This document shows positions 12,195 to 25,850 of a stretch of 64,000 bases of DNA, in pieces. Location of the stretch: positions 1-64,000 of the forward strand of contig NOWV01000057.1 in NCBI GenBank assembly GCA_003344405.1, written 5' to 3'. Numbering within the stretch: position 1 is the first letter of the stretch; the number at the start of each line of letters is the position of its first letter. The position numbers and the translations under genes are program-made. The notes beneath the pieces were generated by a model. That model had not been told where the DNA came from. It did no database searches and saw only the letters and a list, made by a program, of their open reading frames with translations. Origin of the DNA: Trichoplax sp. H2 (Eukaryota; Placozoa; Uniplacotomia; Trichoplacea).

Positions 12195-14797
12195 GTTGGA
12201 GGTTGAAATAAGCGTGTATCCCATCTGATTTAATTACAGCTTAAATTTGATGTAGCCTGCCAGACAACTCCATAAATTATCAAAATAGACGCGATCATTC
12301 GGTCAGTCTAAGTTATATATTTTGTAGTGAAATGATGAGTAGACTTCTAATATGAGATTGCAGATCTATCGTAGTGTTTTGTGCTAGCAAAAACGCTAAG
12401 GTGCTTGCTAATTGCAATAATCTTAAGATATACTAATTAAACTTGCACGAAAGCAGGATAAATGTGTGCGAGAGAAAACCCTCTTCCATATGTTATCAGT
12501 ATAAAGGAATGAGATGAAATTAAATAACTTCGATTTGTTTTTATCTATCGGACTTTGAAAGTTATATTATATGATCGATATATTTCATGAGGTTACTCAA
12601 TTTCTATTGAATTTAGATTTTAATTTAATCGAATTAGTGACTGATTTTTTGTCAACAATAAACAAGACTTTTGTTGTTATCGTTTTAATTTACGTTATTT
12701 CTTATTGTTGAGTTAGCCCAAACTTTTATTCTATGAGGAAATAGGGATGATTGCTACGTTATATTCGGTGCCCTGAATCATAGCATGGGGGGTAATCAAG
12801 CCTATCATTGGAAATAACATTGTTTTAAAGCTTTCTTGTAATCTCATATTTAGCAATATCTTTGTCATTAATTACATATTAATTTATAATGTCTATTTCT
12901 GTGATTTAGGATCCTTGAAGTAGTAGGAACGAACGTTAACATATTCAAGATTACATCGGAAATTCCGAACGTAAATTGAATTAGGCAATGTTTTACTTGT
13001 TGATGAAATATGATTCTCGAAATCGTTCCAATAAAATTTTATTAAAATTAAAGATTTAGGTACCTTAGTTTGGACTGCACGGTCAGGATTATTACGATTT
13101 TTTAATTACTATTAAAGCAGAATTGTATCTAAAATTGTTTATTACAGTGTTTACTTAGATATTCAAAAATTACTTACTTGCAACACTAACAACGAAAATA
13201 ACGATCATTACTACTATAATTAAGTATTCTACAAAATCATTTATTATACGATGGGTTCTGAATAGAATCGGATCCACAATAATTATTCAGAGGCTCACAG
13301 ATGTTATCGGCACTTTTTGCCTCGAATCAGATGATTCAAGTATTATATTCTAGCTAGATTTTTTTATTCAGTTTGTTAATACTTGTTACAGTGCTATGAC
13401 ACTATTGCAGAGATTGGAGTAGAAATATCTATGCTAGGAAAATCTGGTTGACTTGCCGTCCATTTAATCACTTTCTAACTTTGATATATGGTGTTTTAAT
13501 GTAGCACTGAATTTTTGCGAGATAGTGATTTATATACTTATGTGTCTATTTCCATGTGTATTTCATTTGAACAAGAACTGAAGCAAGCGCAATCGATAGC
13601 ATTTCTTGTTATAGCTAAGAGATGAAAACTGCTTCGCGTTCCGCATTATCAGTTGCTGAAGTACTTTGATTATAGAGCCTTAATGAATTCTAAATCCTTC
13701 CAATTTCAGAAATAGATTAAAGAAATTATTATAAATCGATCTTGTAATGAATTAATCAATCAAATTCTTAGAATATCTAGTAAGCCTTTCAGTTTCTAAG
13801 AGCAATGAGCTTTAGCTCCGGAGCGAATACGGTGCGATTATTTGTAAACTTTTGTAACGGCAATAAGCTTATCAGTATAACGTTCAACATATTATTATAA
13901 TGGCAGGCAGAATCTCTGAAAAGATTTAAAATGAAGTGCTGATCCACTCGTTTATTTTAAATGGTTAGAACTTCTAATATTTAGCAACCGAAGTGCTGAT
14001 ACTGACTGTGATTATGGGTTAGCCTTTATTCTCATCAAATGTCTCAGTTTATAAAGCATCTATGCCGTAGCGTTCATGATTAGGGCAATATGTAACAAGA
14101 CCCTATCTGAAGCTCTAACATAAAAGTACCATTCACTACTTTAAACTATAAAAAAAAAGAAAAAATTCCGTGGAAATATTTTTTGTTGAGTTTATTAAAG
14201 CTGTCACATTTCTGGATTCTGTTTAAAAACCTTATCGCAATTGTTACATTTTATTGGTGTGTCTCGCTTGCAAGTCGGTATCCGACACAAATTTGATGCC
14301 CATTTATAGCTGTTCAAATAGTATCATACAAGTATTTATCTAGACATGTTTACGGTAACCGATCTATTACTTCACACTTTTCTCAATTACTTTTAACTTA
14401 TAGTGAAACTGTTGCACTTATATTTTAGGCGCCTATACAGTCTATCAGCCTTCGTGCTTTAGCTAGACCCTATTCGGATGTTGTTAGCGAATATAGGATA
14501 ATACTATGTTTATTTAAAAAAACTACTGTTACGTTTTGATTAGCACCACAATTAAAAGACTACACACGTGCATTCTTTAAAATGATGTCAACATAAACTA
14601 TGGTATCAAAAAATAAGTTTTAGATTATAAGTGCAGTTGAAGGCAACGTTATGATTGTTATCATGTGCAAAGCTCTGAAGGGTTCATAACTCGTAAGCGT
14701 AACGGTAGTTCATTTCATATCGGTAAGTTAAATTAGTATTTATAAAAACTCTTTTAAACGCAAAAGTCAATAGCCACGATCATTTATTTTGTATAGC
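12195..14797. other. Intergenic stretch, nothing assigned
   Basis: AT-rich, without a convincing exon or RNA gene on either strand. Polyadenylation signals for the downstream HDAC gene lie at its right edge (minus-strand AATAAA at 14798-14803 and 14811-14816). Confidence 0.45.
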
Positions 14798-14945
14798 TTT
14801 ATTGATCCACTTTATTTACTTGCTGCGTTTACGGCGATGTGAAACTCCATAACATTCAGCAATATGAGAGATATTCTCTGTTTGTTAAGAAAACATTATA
14901 ATCTGTTAGTGTCTGGGTTACAATAGGCGAAGAGGAAAGCCTTAA

Positions 14946-17466
14946 TCAACCTAGCGTCTTTTCACGAATTTCTTTTACATAAGAACTCTCGTTAGTATCC
15001 GAGCGGTTAGATGGGGAAAGAAATAATTCAAAGTCCGGTCCATATCTATCAAAGAACTAAACAAGACTAGCGTTGGCAATACGAACGATTGACATATATT
15101 TTAGGCACTTAGCTTGTTAACTTATGTAACCTGATGTTCAGGGATTTGTGTATCCAATTTTTGCTTTAAAATTATAGAAGTTAAATAGCACCAGCATTTT
15201 GCAGTATTTGTAAAGTTATATCCACCTTAACAAAGTAAGGTAAAAATTAGTTTTCCTTTACTCTAACAAATTGAGATTAGCGTTTCAAATAAGTTTAATC
15301 TGACAACATACAAATCTTACCTCCACCCAAACATAATGTAGGTAGATTATAGGATAGAATATCAGAAAGGCATTTGCCTAAGCTTAAGGAAGTTAAATTA
15401 AACGATCGCATCGGGTCTTCTACTAATCCATCAGCACCAAATTGGCATACAACCGCATTCGGTTGAAAAGCTTGCATAAGATTCGTAAATACCCTTAGTA
15501 AAGCGACAAATTACATATTCAGCTCCTGATGTCTAGCTAAGTTACAACCATAATTTCAAGACAGAGTCAATAGTGATTGTGACTAAACTCACTCATGAAA
15601 TAAATCTGTGTATTTCTGGTCAGTGATACCATCTTTTAATGGAATATTTAGTGTGTAGTATTGTCCTTTACCTTTGCCAATGGTAGAAATTGAACCAGTT
15701 CCTATGCATGAACAAGAAAAAATAAAAGAATTAAAAATGTATTCTACAAATTGTATTTTCTACTTTACTCAAGTATGAGGATATTTTCAGTTGTATTACC
15801 TGGAAAGAAACCTGGAGCGTATTTATGAAATGATAAGGTGAAAACTTTATCAGTCATTAAGAATGCATCTTCCACACCTAGCCATACAAATTTAAATGAA
15901 ATATTATTACACATGACCTGAAAAATAAAGTGATTAAATCTTTTGCAATGTGCATACGTGGATAAACATTGTATCTTACCATCGCCATGGTGCAAATCTA
16001 GATCGATGTATAAAATCTTGTCGAACACAGTTTTCAAGTGCAAAACTCCTAATACAACATCGTTACAATAACAAAATCCAGAAGCCATATCCCTATGACA
16101 TAAATCAAAGCTGTCAACGTCTTCAGGTAACGCTAGTAAATTTGCAATTTTTGTTAATTTCGCAAGCAATTAAGGTTAAGTAGTTCGAAGAAATAGGTGA
16201 TAAATTACTATAAGATTAGCTTAAACTTACGCTACCTTTTAGCATGGTGCCACCCACCAAACCAGTTAATAGCAATACTACAACAGCGACTAGTTAGCAA
16301 TCTAGCTGCTGTAACAGTTCCACCAGTTACAAAGGAAGCGTAACTGAATACATCGGGAAAGAGGGGACAGTCATAACCTGCAACAATATTCATCGAAAAA
16401 ACATGAGTCTGTTACAGTAAATGCGAGTTGATGTTATTGTGAGCTCAATCTTAAACTTTTTAAATAGTTTATCACGCATCACTTAATATATTAATTATCT
16501 TCTTACCGAGTCCATATTCTGTCATTTCACTTGTGATCTCATCTTCCATGTCAAAGTTATTACATGCCTGTAGAGTATTTACAAAATCACTAGAATGGAA
16601 GGCACATATTTCTTCAATACTAGCTGGCTTTGGCCTGGCTACTCTAAATGAAAATTGATTACATTTTACAGCGGTAGTGACTAGCCTAACCATAGAGCAT
16701 GTAATTGGTACAGATGTACTTTAAGTTGTAAAATTGAACTTTAGCATGATTTGGTAACTATTCTTACTTCATTTTATCCACAAGATTGTAAGCCTGGATT
16801 AAGTGATGGACAAGTCTAGCCTATCAGAATTTCGATATCAGTATGGAGTCAGTAACAGAAAAGGAGAAAAGTCGTAATTATGCTTATCTCATCATTTAGT
16901 GCAAACATATATTTTGTAAACTCAGGATTAAAATCTTTAAAAAGTTACGCATGACATCATCTTCTTAGAATTAAATTGTTAACTTTATCATCTGTGACAG
17001 ATTAGATGAATTATCAAAGCTACTTTGATTACTCATATAGGTATGGTGTACAATCTCACTCTGCCTTAATTATTGTCCGAACTGATTACCATTCGATATC
17101 TTCCTATATTTACAATCATAACTCACTGGCTAGTAAGAAACACATGTAACACATGATATGTGAACTACTGTTACTATATTTCATTAAAGGTATTTGGTAC
17201 AGTTAATTGCAGCACGCTAGATAGTTAAAACAAACTAAGAGCGGGTTTTAGGATTTTACTATCACAGATACAATCTAAGAGACAGCAGGACGGTCATCCA
17301 GAAAGACTGTAGAATGTTTGATGTGTTTAGCTATGTGAATGATTAATTTCAAACTTATTTCAAACTATCTTAGTACCCTATCTTCCAGACGAGGCATTTT
17401 GCAACATAAGTCCACGTACTCTTCACTATATACATATCCAACTTGCTTTCCGTCACTGGTAGACAT
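14946..17466 (-). CDS. HDAC8: Class I histone deacetylase, HDAC8 orthologue
   Basis: Ten exons: 17466-17377, 16820-16768, 16643-16507, 16377-16236, 16092-15980, 15877-15800, 15701-15593, 15493-15321, 15225-15131, 15056-14946. All phases join without a shift, giving 366 residues; human HDAC8 has 377. It removes acetyl groups from lysine side chains using an active-site metal. Visible catalytic motifs are GGWHHAK (His-His pair), [16 protein letters not shown] (Asp and His metal ligands), [10 protein letters not shown] (metal-binding Asp) and GGYNFTNTA (transition-state Tyr). HDAC8-like features are the short N-terminus and the lack of a long acidic tail. The serine matching human Ser39 is replaced (DRARLVHH), so that phosphorylation control is probably absent. 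In the GWHHAK-x-EAS-GFCY region the conserved Glu is Met. Donors of exons 1 and 9 are weak but the family alignment supports them. Confidence 0.93.
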
Positions 17467-20400
17467 TTCTAGACTTGATTGCGGCATCGATAATATATAT
17501 AATTTATAATTAGATGCACACGCTGTATATATCGCATTCAATAAATTTCTATCAAAGCTACTTCTTAGCTTCTGCTACGTAATAATGGAGAAAACTATTA
17601 GTTGTAAATATTTCAATTAATAATTACTCCGTTGTAGGAAAATATACTATACCAACAAGCAATCTGACTTTGCAACGGAGAACGTAGTACTTTAATTTAT
17701 ATATTATTTGTATAAGTTTAGCTCTGGCTGTTGCTGGATACTACATTCTTACATCGCTTTAGTACGTGGTACGTCATTATTGAGTACATATTGCACAGGT
17801 TGTAATAAAAGTGGCATTGATCAATTTATTATTAATATCAGTAATACATTATGTGAATAATAGCCTACGTCTTATTTTGTTGAATTTACAGTATAATGTA
17901 CCTGAATGAGTGATTTAACTTTGTCGGTGCACTGAAATATGACTACTTGGTTAATAATTAATTACCTGTACTAATTGATGCTGTGACTAATGCCTACTAA
18001 AGTGCTGTTTTAATAGGATACCAGATACCGTTTTTGGCAAATTCTTAGTCTATTATCGTCAATCTAGATATACATGCGTATTGATATATTATCTTAATGC
18101 CTATACTGTAGTTAGACTATTACATAATAGAATCCGGTTCATAACAAAGTAATGTTAATCAATAAACGCGTTGTAATGGAGTTCAAGCTGGATAGCAATT
18201 ATGATTGTCAGGCAATATGTGAGTATATGCAGTCTTGCAAGATATACGTAAATGTACATAAAATAACTGTGGATTTCTACATTTACCGTTAGTACTAAAA
18301 TTGTACTTATACCTAGGGCAGTACCTCATTAGCTACCAGTAGTATTCGATTGCAAAGGTACTCTTGCATAAACACGCGTTGTCAGTGCTAAAGCGAATTA
18401 CGCAGACGTTGAGTCAGACTAGCAATTTAATGCAAGAACAAGCTCGAAAATAAAATCATCATGTAGCACTCCGTAGGATTTAGGCATTTCTTTTCGTTCT
18501 ACTAGTGTGTAAGTACTTACCATTCATATATTCGATACTTCTACTTTTCGTCTTAACCATTAATAAGACAGAATGGATTGATATTAAAGTAGGATGACAT
18601 TGCAAACTGCGACGACTCTATAGTTGTAGCCATGAATAGCAAAAACAAATTACAAACATTACTTTCAGGGTCAAATTACTTTTACAAGAGATCACTACGA
18701 TAGTTTGCTGTGCTGTAGAGTACAAGTAAGTATTTGGATGATGTCATATCAGTTCAATAGTAGCTGCATACGTACAGTTATCGATCAAACTGCCAAAATT
18801 GAGCAACCTCGAATTATATAAATGAAATCGATTAAATATAATAAAATAAAATTAGCAGTTACACATTGTAAACAGCTGACAGGTGGGGTGTCCAGGATAG
18901 CTGTAACATTACAGTGTACAGTACTGACACACAGTACCGTACTGTAATACTGTACTGTACACTGTATCCAACGAATCTGTAGTACTAACTTACTCAATGG
19001 CTCAAGTGTGCAAACCAAAAAGTATGGCGTACTAAATTGTTGCGTCTAGTAGTCCATGCTACATACTATAAGTATAGAGATTTGTAATTGATAAAGACAT
19101 TGTACAATGTAGCGTACAAAAGTCTATAATTTGATACAAACATCGTGAACATTTCATGAATATTTCTGGTTGGTTTTGCACAGTATATTATGGCGTACAG
19201 TTATTATCCCTTCCCTAACTTGTTTCCATTTCCGCCATGGAGGCATTCCTGTTATGGTTCTATAGTATACAGTAATGGACTACAAGAAGTACACGTTAAT
19301 ATTGACCTGGAATTAGCTTGACAGTTTTGAAGCATGATACAGTAGTAACTAGTAAACAGTACGTCAACAAATGGGGACCATTTTATCAAGAGTCAATTGC
19401 AGAATCTCTCTGCTAACGATGATTATAATTAGCTAAAATAAATAAGTCTACAGTAGTACTGTAAGTAGCATCAAGGATCAATATCTGATTCACCCATAGT
19501 TTGTGCTTGCTTAGCTTATTTTTTTTTTTTACCAGAGATGTGTGACAATAGCAAATACCATGGACTACTAAATGCACTATGCAGTAGTCAATGCAAATAC
19601 CATTTCAAAAAATGAGTGCTTTATACCTTAATACTGTGTACGTAGTCGTATTTAGTATTTAGTACAGTATCGGTCATATAAATTAGTGATACAAGTCTTC
19701 ATTTGAAGAAACTTGTCTTGTCTAGCAACACGGATTGAGGTTGTAATTTCAACTGTTTTACTGTCACTAACAACAAATCGAGATTCGTAGACAGAGTCAC
19801 CAGGCGATCTACGGTATTGGACAATTTTTTCGTAGTCGGAAGTATAGTTGACTTGTCCTAGACACTAGGTCTTCAAATTACAACGATAGATCTGGTATGG
19901 GAAAGATCCCTAATTATCCTGAACGTTCTACCTAACACATTTAGTATCAGATTTAACCTAGAACATTCGGAATATTGTACAGTATAACTTCTCGATTACG
20001 TTTATATTACTTTATCAGGTAGCAATAGGTATCTGCTAAACTAGTTCCCAACATCTATATTCGAAAATCTACCACTATATTACGAATTATCGTCATATCA
20101 AAGCAATATCTATCCACTTAAACTTACAGAGTCTATACTATAAAAATAGATATGTCAGATTACTAGCCCTACCGTATGGTACGTTTTTACTTCATATTTA
20201 TTAGTAACAGAATCACATAAGAACCGAGGTAGCAATCGCCATCACCTAGCTTACAGTAGTCTAAATCTACTTAATTTCATATAATAAAGTACTCATGGTA
20301 GTTTAATCCCTGATAATGAACTATTGCTCAAAGTAAATGTAGTGCCGTGAGTTTAGTGCTTTAGTCCAATTCTTAATTAAATGTAGAATTTCTAATATGT

Positions 20401-22500
20401 ACTACCGTAGGCTGTAATACTTGCGTAGTTTAATACGATTAGTTGCTCCTGCCCGGCAAAATATGGTAGCGCGTGGAAGCGTGATAATATTACTACCATT
20501 ACTAAAATAAGTCGTGCGCTAGGATTTATAAGCGTATGCAACGAGTAGATCGGGAGTTCTTCTTGTTAATAGTTTGTTATAAATACAGTTACGGTTGGTT
20601 TAATTGTTATAAAGCTTAATTTGGGCTTTAAATCCATTTAGTCAGATTTATTATGGACCCTTAAGAATTGACTTCATTACAGTGAAATATTTTATGTTGT
20701 AGTTCAATTTGCATTCTTTAATGCAATTAGCTTTGATAGATTGTTTCATTCCTCTTTTATTTTGACGTTATAATTCACTTAAACAGTCATTGCGTATCAG
20801 CAAACGCTATTGTAAGGAATTATGCAGATATACTCTGTCCTTGATTGTACCCTTTCACATAAACTATTTATCCTGTTACTGATGTCTATTTCAGTACATA
20901 ATGAAAGTGATGATGAAGAAAAGAATTAGTATTTGATAAATGCTTGGATTCAGTTTCTCGAGTTGGTTCTAACTTTGCTTTAATAAATATATATATATAT
21001 ACATATATTTATACGTATGTAAATAGTAACAAGACTTACTTCTTAATCACATCGATCGTTATTAATTTGCAATTAAAATGACATATAACTGAAATGTTGT
21101 GCTTTGATAGATTTTATTGCTGCCCGTGATACGTGTACTGTACTATCTACGAGATTTTTTTTTGTATCAAATTACTCCATGACACTCGTAGTATTACTAT
21201 GCTGCTCAAACATTTAATGTTGAGAAAAAAATATAATTTGAAATAAAATCTGGTGTATTTTAGGATATTTGATTAAAAGTTATAATCGAAAATATAGAAA
21301 GATTTCCTCCCATGAATTTAGTGCTGTACGCGCCCATATCATTTAATCAACTGCTCGGTCAATATGTATAATTCTAGGTTGTTGCAAAAGTCATAGATGC
21401 TTTTCCGATTTGAAGTCTCGGATTTTATAATGAGCTAGATTTCTGATTACAAATCGATAAGTAAATAGAAGAAGTATCCGTATCAGGTAGAAATGCTTAA
21501 TGATCTTGGTTAAATGAAGATTGATGTAACTTCAATATCAAGGCTGCAGTAGTATCTCACGATGGGTGGATGATATCTGTTTTTTATAATGTCTAATTTA
21601 CATAAGCGTAGGTTCGGTGTAAATTAAATCGATGTGAACGTATTGATTCACTGTCGATTGGTAGCGTTTCTGTCAAAGGCTGTACAAGCCTTTCAATGAT
21701 TAGTTAATTAATAATTATTATTGCAGATGTGTGCATCCTGTTATTGAATTTGAATGAACAATGGCTAAATAACTGAAATTAGATATTTAGTACTTTATTC
21801 GAAAGTAATTTAAAAAGTTATAAACGAACTAAAGAGAGAAATTTGCCCAGTGATTTATTCTTGAATCAATTGATAACTAATTTACTATTTCTTAAATTGT
21901 TCAAATTATTTGCGGTAAGGATTATCGCTTTAGATGTCTAAAACTTCATATAAATAATTTCACTTATAAATAGTAATGATAAGCTTTCACAAGCATTTTA
22001 TGAGAAATTGCAAATAAACACTAATAGTATCCATATCTATTTAATTGTTTTAAATATTAATTACAAATTATTTTTATCAAATTTTCCAGATGTACGATTA
22101 GTCAATACTTGCAATATCATTTCAGTTACAATAGATGTCATATCTAGTTAGTTAAATATTAATACTAGAATATGATTGTTGAAGGCGAAAATGGATACTA
22201 ATTCTTTATTTTTGTATCAGTAACACTAATAATTACTTATTCTTTTCTAATGCGCTGCAGGCATTCGAATTGTGCGTGGTGGAGATGATTTATAAAACAG
22301 CGAATTAGTTAGAAAGTCATTAATACTTCCTTTAATATTTACGGATTCTATAGTATAAGACTCATTTAGCGGTTTAAAGAGAGAAAGATAGCTCTAATGG
22401 TTGTACAACTGTGAATTATATTAGTGGTAACAATTCGCTGAATGAGGCAGTAGAAAAACCCTTCAATCAGATAAAATTACTACGATCAGTGTTTCTAATC
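17467..22500. other. 5-kb intergenic region with TACAGTAC-type repeats
   Basis: No exon recognised. The stretch at about 18895-18965 is dense in short palindromic words built from TACAGTAC/GTACTGTA, as are several later sites. A dinucleotide run (TA)n lies at about 20985-21010. The last few hundred bases would contain the promoter and 5' UTR of the GPCR at 22501. Confidence 0.45.
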
Positions 22501-23595
22501 ATGGCCAATGCAACGAATGCTATAATTGAACCTCAAGTTGTGGTGACTTATGTTACACTAAGTTTTCATATATTAAGTGGGTTCTTAAATTTTTTCATCT
22601 TTTATGTCGTTCATAAAAGCGCGAAACTACATTCATCTTCATATGCATTTCTAGCCAATGCCTGTATTTCTGATTTTTTGCTATCTTTCGTTTTTGTTCT
22701 GTTCTTTATTGTGCAAAAAACTGCAACTTTAACTTTTCTAGATACTGATATTCTTTGTAAGCTATTTAACTATATTTCTATATTGTCTTGCGTTGTATCT
22801 ACCTATACATTTACTGCCATTGCAATCGACCGTCATCGATCAATTCACAGCTGTTTGAATAATCAATTTAAAGTTATGAGTGATAAAGAAATATTTGTTA
22901 CAATTACAGGTATTTGGATGTCTGCTGTTATTTTATCTACTCCACTCTTGCTCTTGTCCGGAACTTATTCTTATGATATTCATTTTTGCGATGTTTTACC
23001 ATCTGAGCCTTTAAACGCGATTTTTTTTACCTTGATGTTTATTGTCTTATATTTTTTACCATTACTTGTAATGATAGTAATGTATGTACGCATCTATGCA
23101 ATGAAGAATTATATTCAGCCGTTTCACAGAGAGCATCAAAATCAGCCAATATCTGATCAACAGTCGCTATTATTTATTCGCATGTTGGTGATAATTTCCA
23201 GTGGATTTATGACGCTAATATTGCCAATCTTTTCGTTTTTACTTTTGACAGCATATAGTGGACTGTCGTTGGAGAAATTGCGTCGAGAAAACCTACAATT
23301 GTATTATCTTGCATGGGTGTTTTATTCTATGGCATTTAGTGTAACATTTGTTAATCCATTGATATATGTAGCTAGTGATAGAAATATACGTTTTGTGGTT
23401 AAAATTTGTATATTGCAATTATTGAGATTACCTGTTAGAGAAGAGTTTCTCAGAGAGGCAAAACTAAATCAGACTCTTTCACGCATAAGAACGCGACGCG
23501 TATCAGCTTTTAATTTGGCCACTTTTACTCCTAATGCGTCTTGGCAAAATTTAAGAAGAAGTGACGAACGTACTCAAACGTCAATAGTAATGTAA
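22501..23595 (+). CDS. Rhodopsin-class (class A) G-protein-coupled receptor, single exon
   Basis: The ATG at 22501 gives 364 residues. An upstream in-frame GTG extension is not used because this ATG gives a normal short N-terminus with a glycosylation site (NAT). Seven hydrophobic segments are visible. Landmarks are Asn30 in helix 1, Asp58 in helix 2, Cys86 at the start of helix 3 pairing with Cys163 in the second loop, DRH (110-112) in place of DRY, Trp139 in helix 4, Pro187 in helix 5, and NPLIY (285-289) in helix 7. The helix 6 CWxP motif is reduced to LILP, without the Trp switch. The C-tail is basic and Ser/Thr-rich. The ligand is unknown; many placozoan receptors of this type are lineage-specific, and I cannot name a subfamily. 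Intronless coding fits retroposition or ancestral loss. Confidence 0.9.
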   Translation: MANATNAIIEPQVVVTYVTLSFHILSGFLNFFIFYVVHKSAKLHSSSYAFLANACISDFLLSFVFVLFFIVQKTATLTFLDTDILCKLFNYISILSCVVSTYTFTAIAIDRHRSIHSCLNNQFKVMSDKEIFVTITGIWMSAVILSTPLLLLSGTYSYDIHFCDVLPSEPLNAIFFTLMFIVLYFLPLLVMIVMYVRIYAMKNYIQPFHREHQNQPISDQQSLLFIRMLVIISSGFMTLILPIFSFLLLTAYSGLSLEKLRRENLQLYYLAWVFYSMAFSVTFVNPLIYVASDRNIRFVVKICILQLLRLPVREEFLREAKLNQTLSRIRTRRVSAFNLATFTPNASWQNLRRSDERTQTSIVM

Positions 23596-25252
23596 ATTGG
23601 CGACGGTAAATCGTTTCTGTCAAAATAGATAAACGATATTGGATTGAACTTTGCATTCTAAATTAAATTACTTCGATTTTAAAAAAATTTTATTGAAAGT
23701 TTTCTACGTACTTAATAATGCATTGTAATTATTTGCAATCATTGCTTTCGCTAAAAGTTATTAGCTCGGGTATACGAATTGGTATAACAGAATATGCGCT
23801 TGGACGCCTAATTAACGGTGACCACATAGAATTTGTAAAACTCACATTTTAGATTCAGTCGTAATCGTGCACTTTATATGATGCTAGATGCAAATTAATT
23901 GTTTGTAAGTATTCGTTACTGACCTACCAAATTACAGCGGCATCTCACAATCAATAAAGAATCAACTGATAGCGTGTACAGGAGTCTTTAAAATTTGTAA
24001 AAGCTAAGTTTAAAAATTGAAGGGTTCAGCTATCATTCCATAACTGAAATATAAAACAGAAAATGAATACTAATTGTGTAAATGATTAATTAACAATTAA
24101 TAATGTTGTCATTGACTCTGAAATTAAATGGAGATAAAGGTCCGACCGTACAGAAACCAGTAGTTGATACCGAATTGTACTGAATATGCATTATAAAGTG
24201 AGTTTTGTTGATAATCATAGGGTTTCCAAAACCAAAAGTAACAATGATAAGACAGCATCTGAAATCTTGCTGATATAGGCAGCTTGCATAGTTCGTATCT
24301 TTCGGGGATCGGGAGAGGACGAAAGAAATTTCTACTATTAAAATCGTACTAGAAGCAATTTTGGGGAGATGTAACGAGAAAGGTGATGTGGCTCTATTAT
24401 ATTGTCTATTTAAGACGTTAGTTGTTTCAACATTAGCATTGATAATTATGGTACTATGGTTATACACATGCAGGATATGCTTTAGCAGTAACATTAAATT
24501 CCTTGAAGGTGCGAAAAGAGGGTCTGCTCCATTTATTGTTGCCTACCGTACAGCTGATGAGCTGTACTGTAGTTCTATTCTATTCGTAGTAAACGATTAG
24601 AAATTGTTATGAACTCAACTATAAAACAGATTAGATACTTGACATTTTATTGGAATAATAACTTAATGTTTGATTAACAAGGAAAGCCTTAAATGTTTCT
24701 CCTACCGTATTTATTTTACGTAAGTAGTTCCTAGAGAATTACTTTTAAGTGTAGTTATAGCTAGTGTAACATGCTGCTACAGAGTGACAGGAAACTGTCA
24801 GTAAGAGCATAGCAGTCAGTCAAGCAAAAAGTACGGCCTAGAGCCTATTGGCTCCGAGGTCTGTAAATTTACCGTACGAGGTACAATAAGGAGATTGTAA
24901 TCTATGTACAGTACTATACGTACTTAGAAACCGATTTTTTTGTAATACCATCACGGCCAAACGGAGTTAATGGACATAAAGCATTTTGTGCGAAAAAGTA
25001 AAGTACACGACTTTCAAATTTTAGGCGATGATGCTCGGCTACGCGTGATAACGTTACTTTTGTGTGAATCGATTTTACACGTTTTACCCAGGAAAGCGCG
25101 GTTTACACTGATTAGTCTCGTACTGAACAATAGAATTGAATAGGGCAGGACTACTATAATCTGCGATGGCAGCCTTAACGTCAATGTCAAGATTTAGCAG
25201 TGCAACAGAAATAGTAGCTGGTCATTGATATTGAAGGCAAGCGTTCGAGCAA
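23596..25252. other. Intergenic stretch with weak open frames
   Basis: Overlapping open frames on both strands at 24090-24600 are too short and domainless to call. A hairpin (GTACAGCT, 4-base loop, AGCTGTAC) lies near 24549-24568. Confidence 0.35.
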
Positions 25253-25775
25253 GGGCAACAAGCGCCATGTTGTCTTTGTACAGTGTTGTTGTGAATAAAT
25301 AATGTAATATAAAGGTGTCTAGTGTACAGTATTAAGAGCACGGGTTATTCAAAAAAGAAAGACCAAGAATGCTCCTTTTTTAGTACTGGGTTACTAGGGC
25401 AAACAGCGCCATGTTGTCTTTGTACAGTGTCGTTGTGAATAAATAATGTAATATAAAGGTGTCTAGTGTACAGTATTAAGAGCACGGGTTATTCAAAAAA
25501 GAAAGACCAAGAATGCTCCTTTTTAGTACTGGGATATAAGGGTGTCTAGTGTACAGTATTAAGAGCACGGGTTATTGAAGAAAGAAAGACCAGGAATGCT
25601 CCTTTTTTAGTACTGAGTTACTAGGGCAAACAACGCCATGTTGTCTTTGTATAGTGTCGTTGTGAATTAATGCAATATAAGGGTGTCTACTGTAGTGTAC
25701 TGTACAGTATTAAGAGAACGGGTTATTAAAGAAAGAAAGACCAAGTATGCTCCTTTATTAGTACTGGGTTACTAG
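25253..25775. repeat. 144-bp tandem repeat, three full units and one partial
   Basis: Units begin GGGCAACA/GGGCAAACA at 25253, 25397 and 25624, with a truncated unit from about 25534. Each unit contains CGCCATGTTGTCTTTGTA, GTGTCTAGTGTACAGTATTA and AGACCAAGAATGCTCC. Units 1 and 2 are nearly identical and the last is the most diverged. No coding potential is seen. Confidence 0.9.
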
Positions 25776-25820
25776 TTCACTATCGATTTTGGGCTCCTAA
25801 TATTTGACAATAATAGCTTA

Positions 25821-25850
25821 GCTACAGTACAGTACGTACTGTACTGTAGC
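25821..25850. repeat. 30-bp perfect palindrome
   Basis: GCTACAGTACAGTAC is followed immediately by its exact reverse complement, with no spacer. It belongs to the TACAGTAC-word family that also occurs near 18900, 30690 and 63200. It could be a protein-dimer site, a fold-back element end, or a by-product of repeat expansion. Confidence 0.9.

Noticed and set aside
15950-16183. Plus-strand open frame of 77 codons
   Set aside because: It lies opposite HDAC8 exon 5 and its flanks and is a shadow of that gene.
24090-24600. Overlapping open frames of 134 (minus) and 79 (plus) codons
   Set aside because: No domain, no partner exons with matching phase, and both strands open over the same bases. Probably chance.
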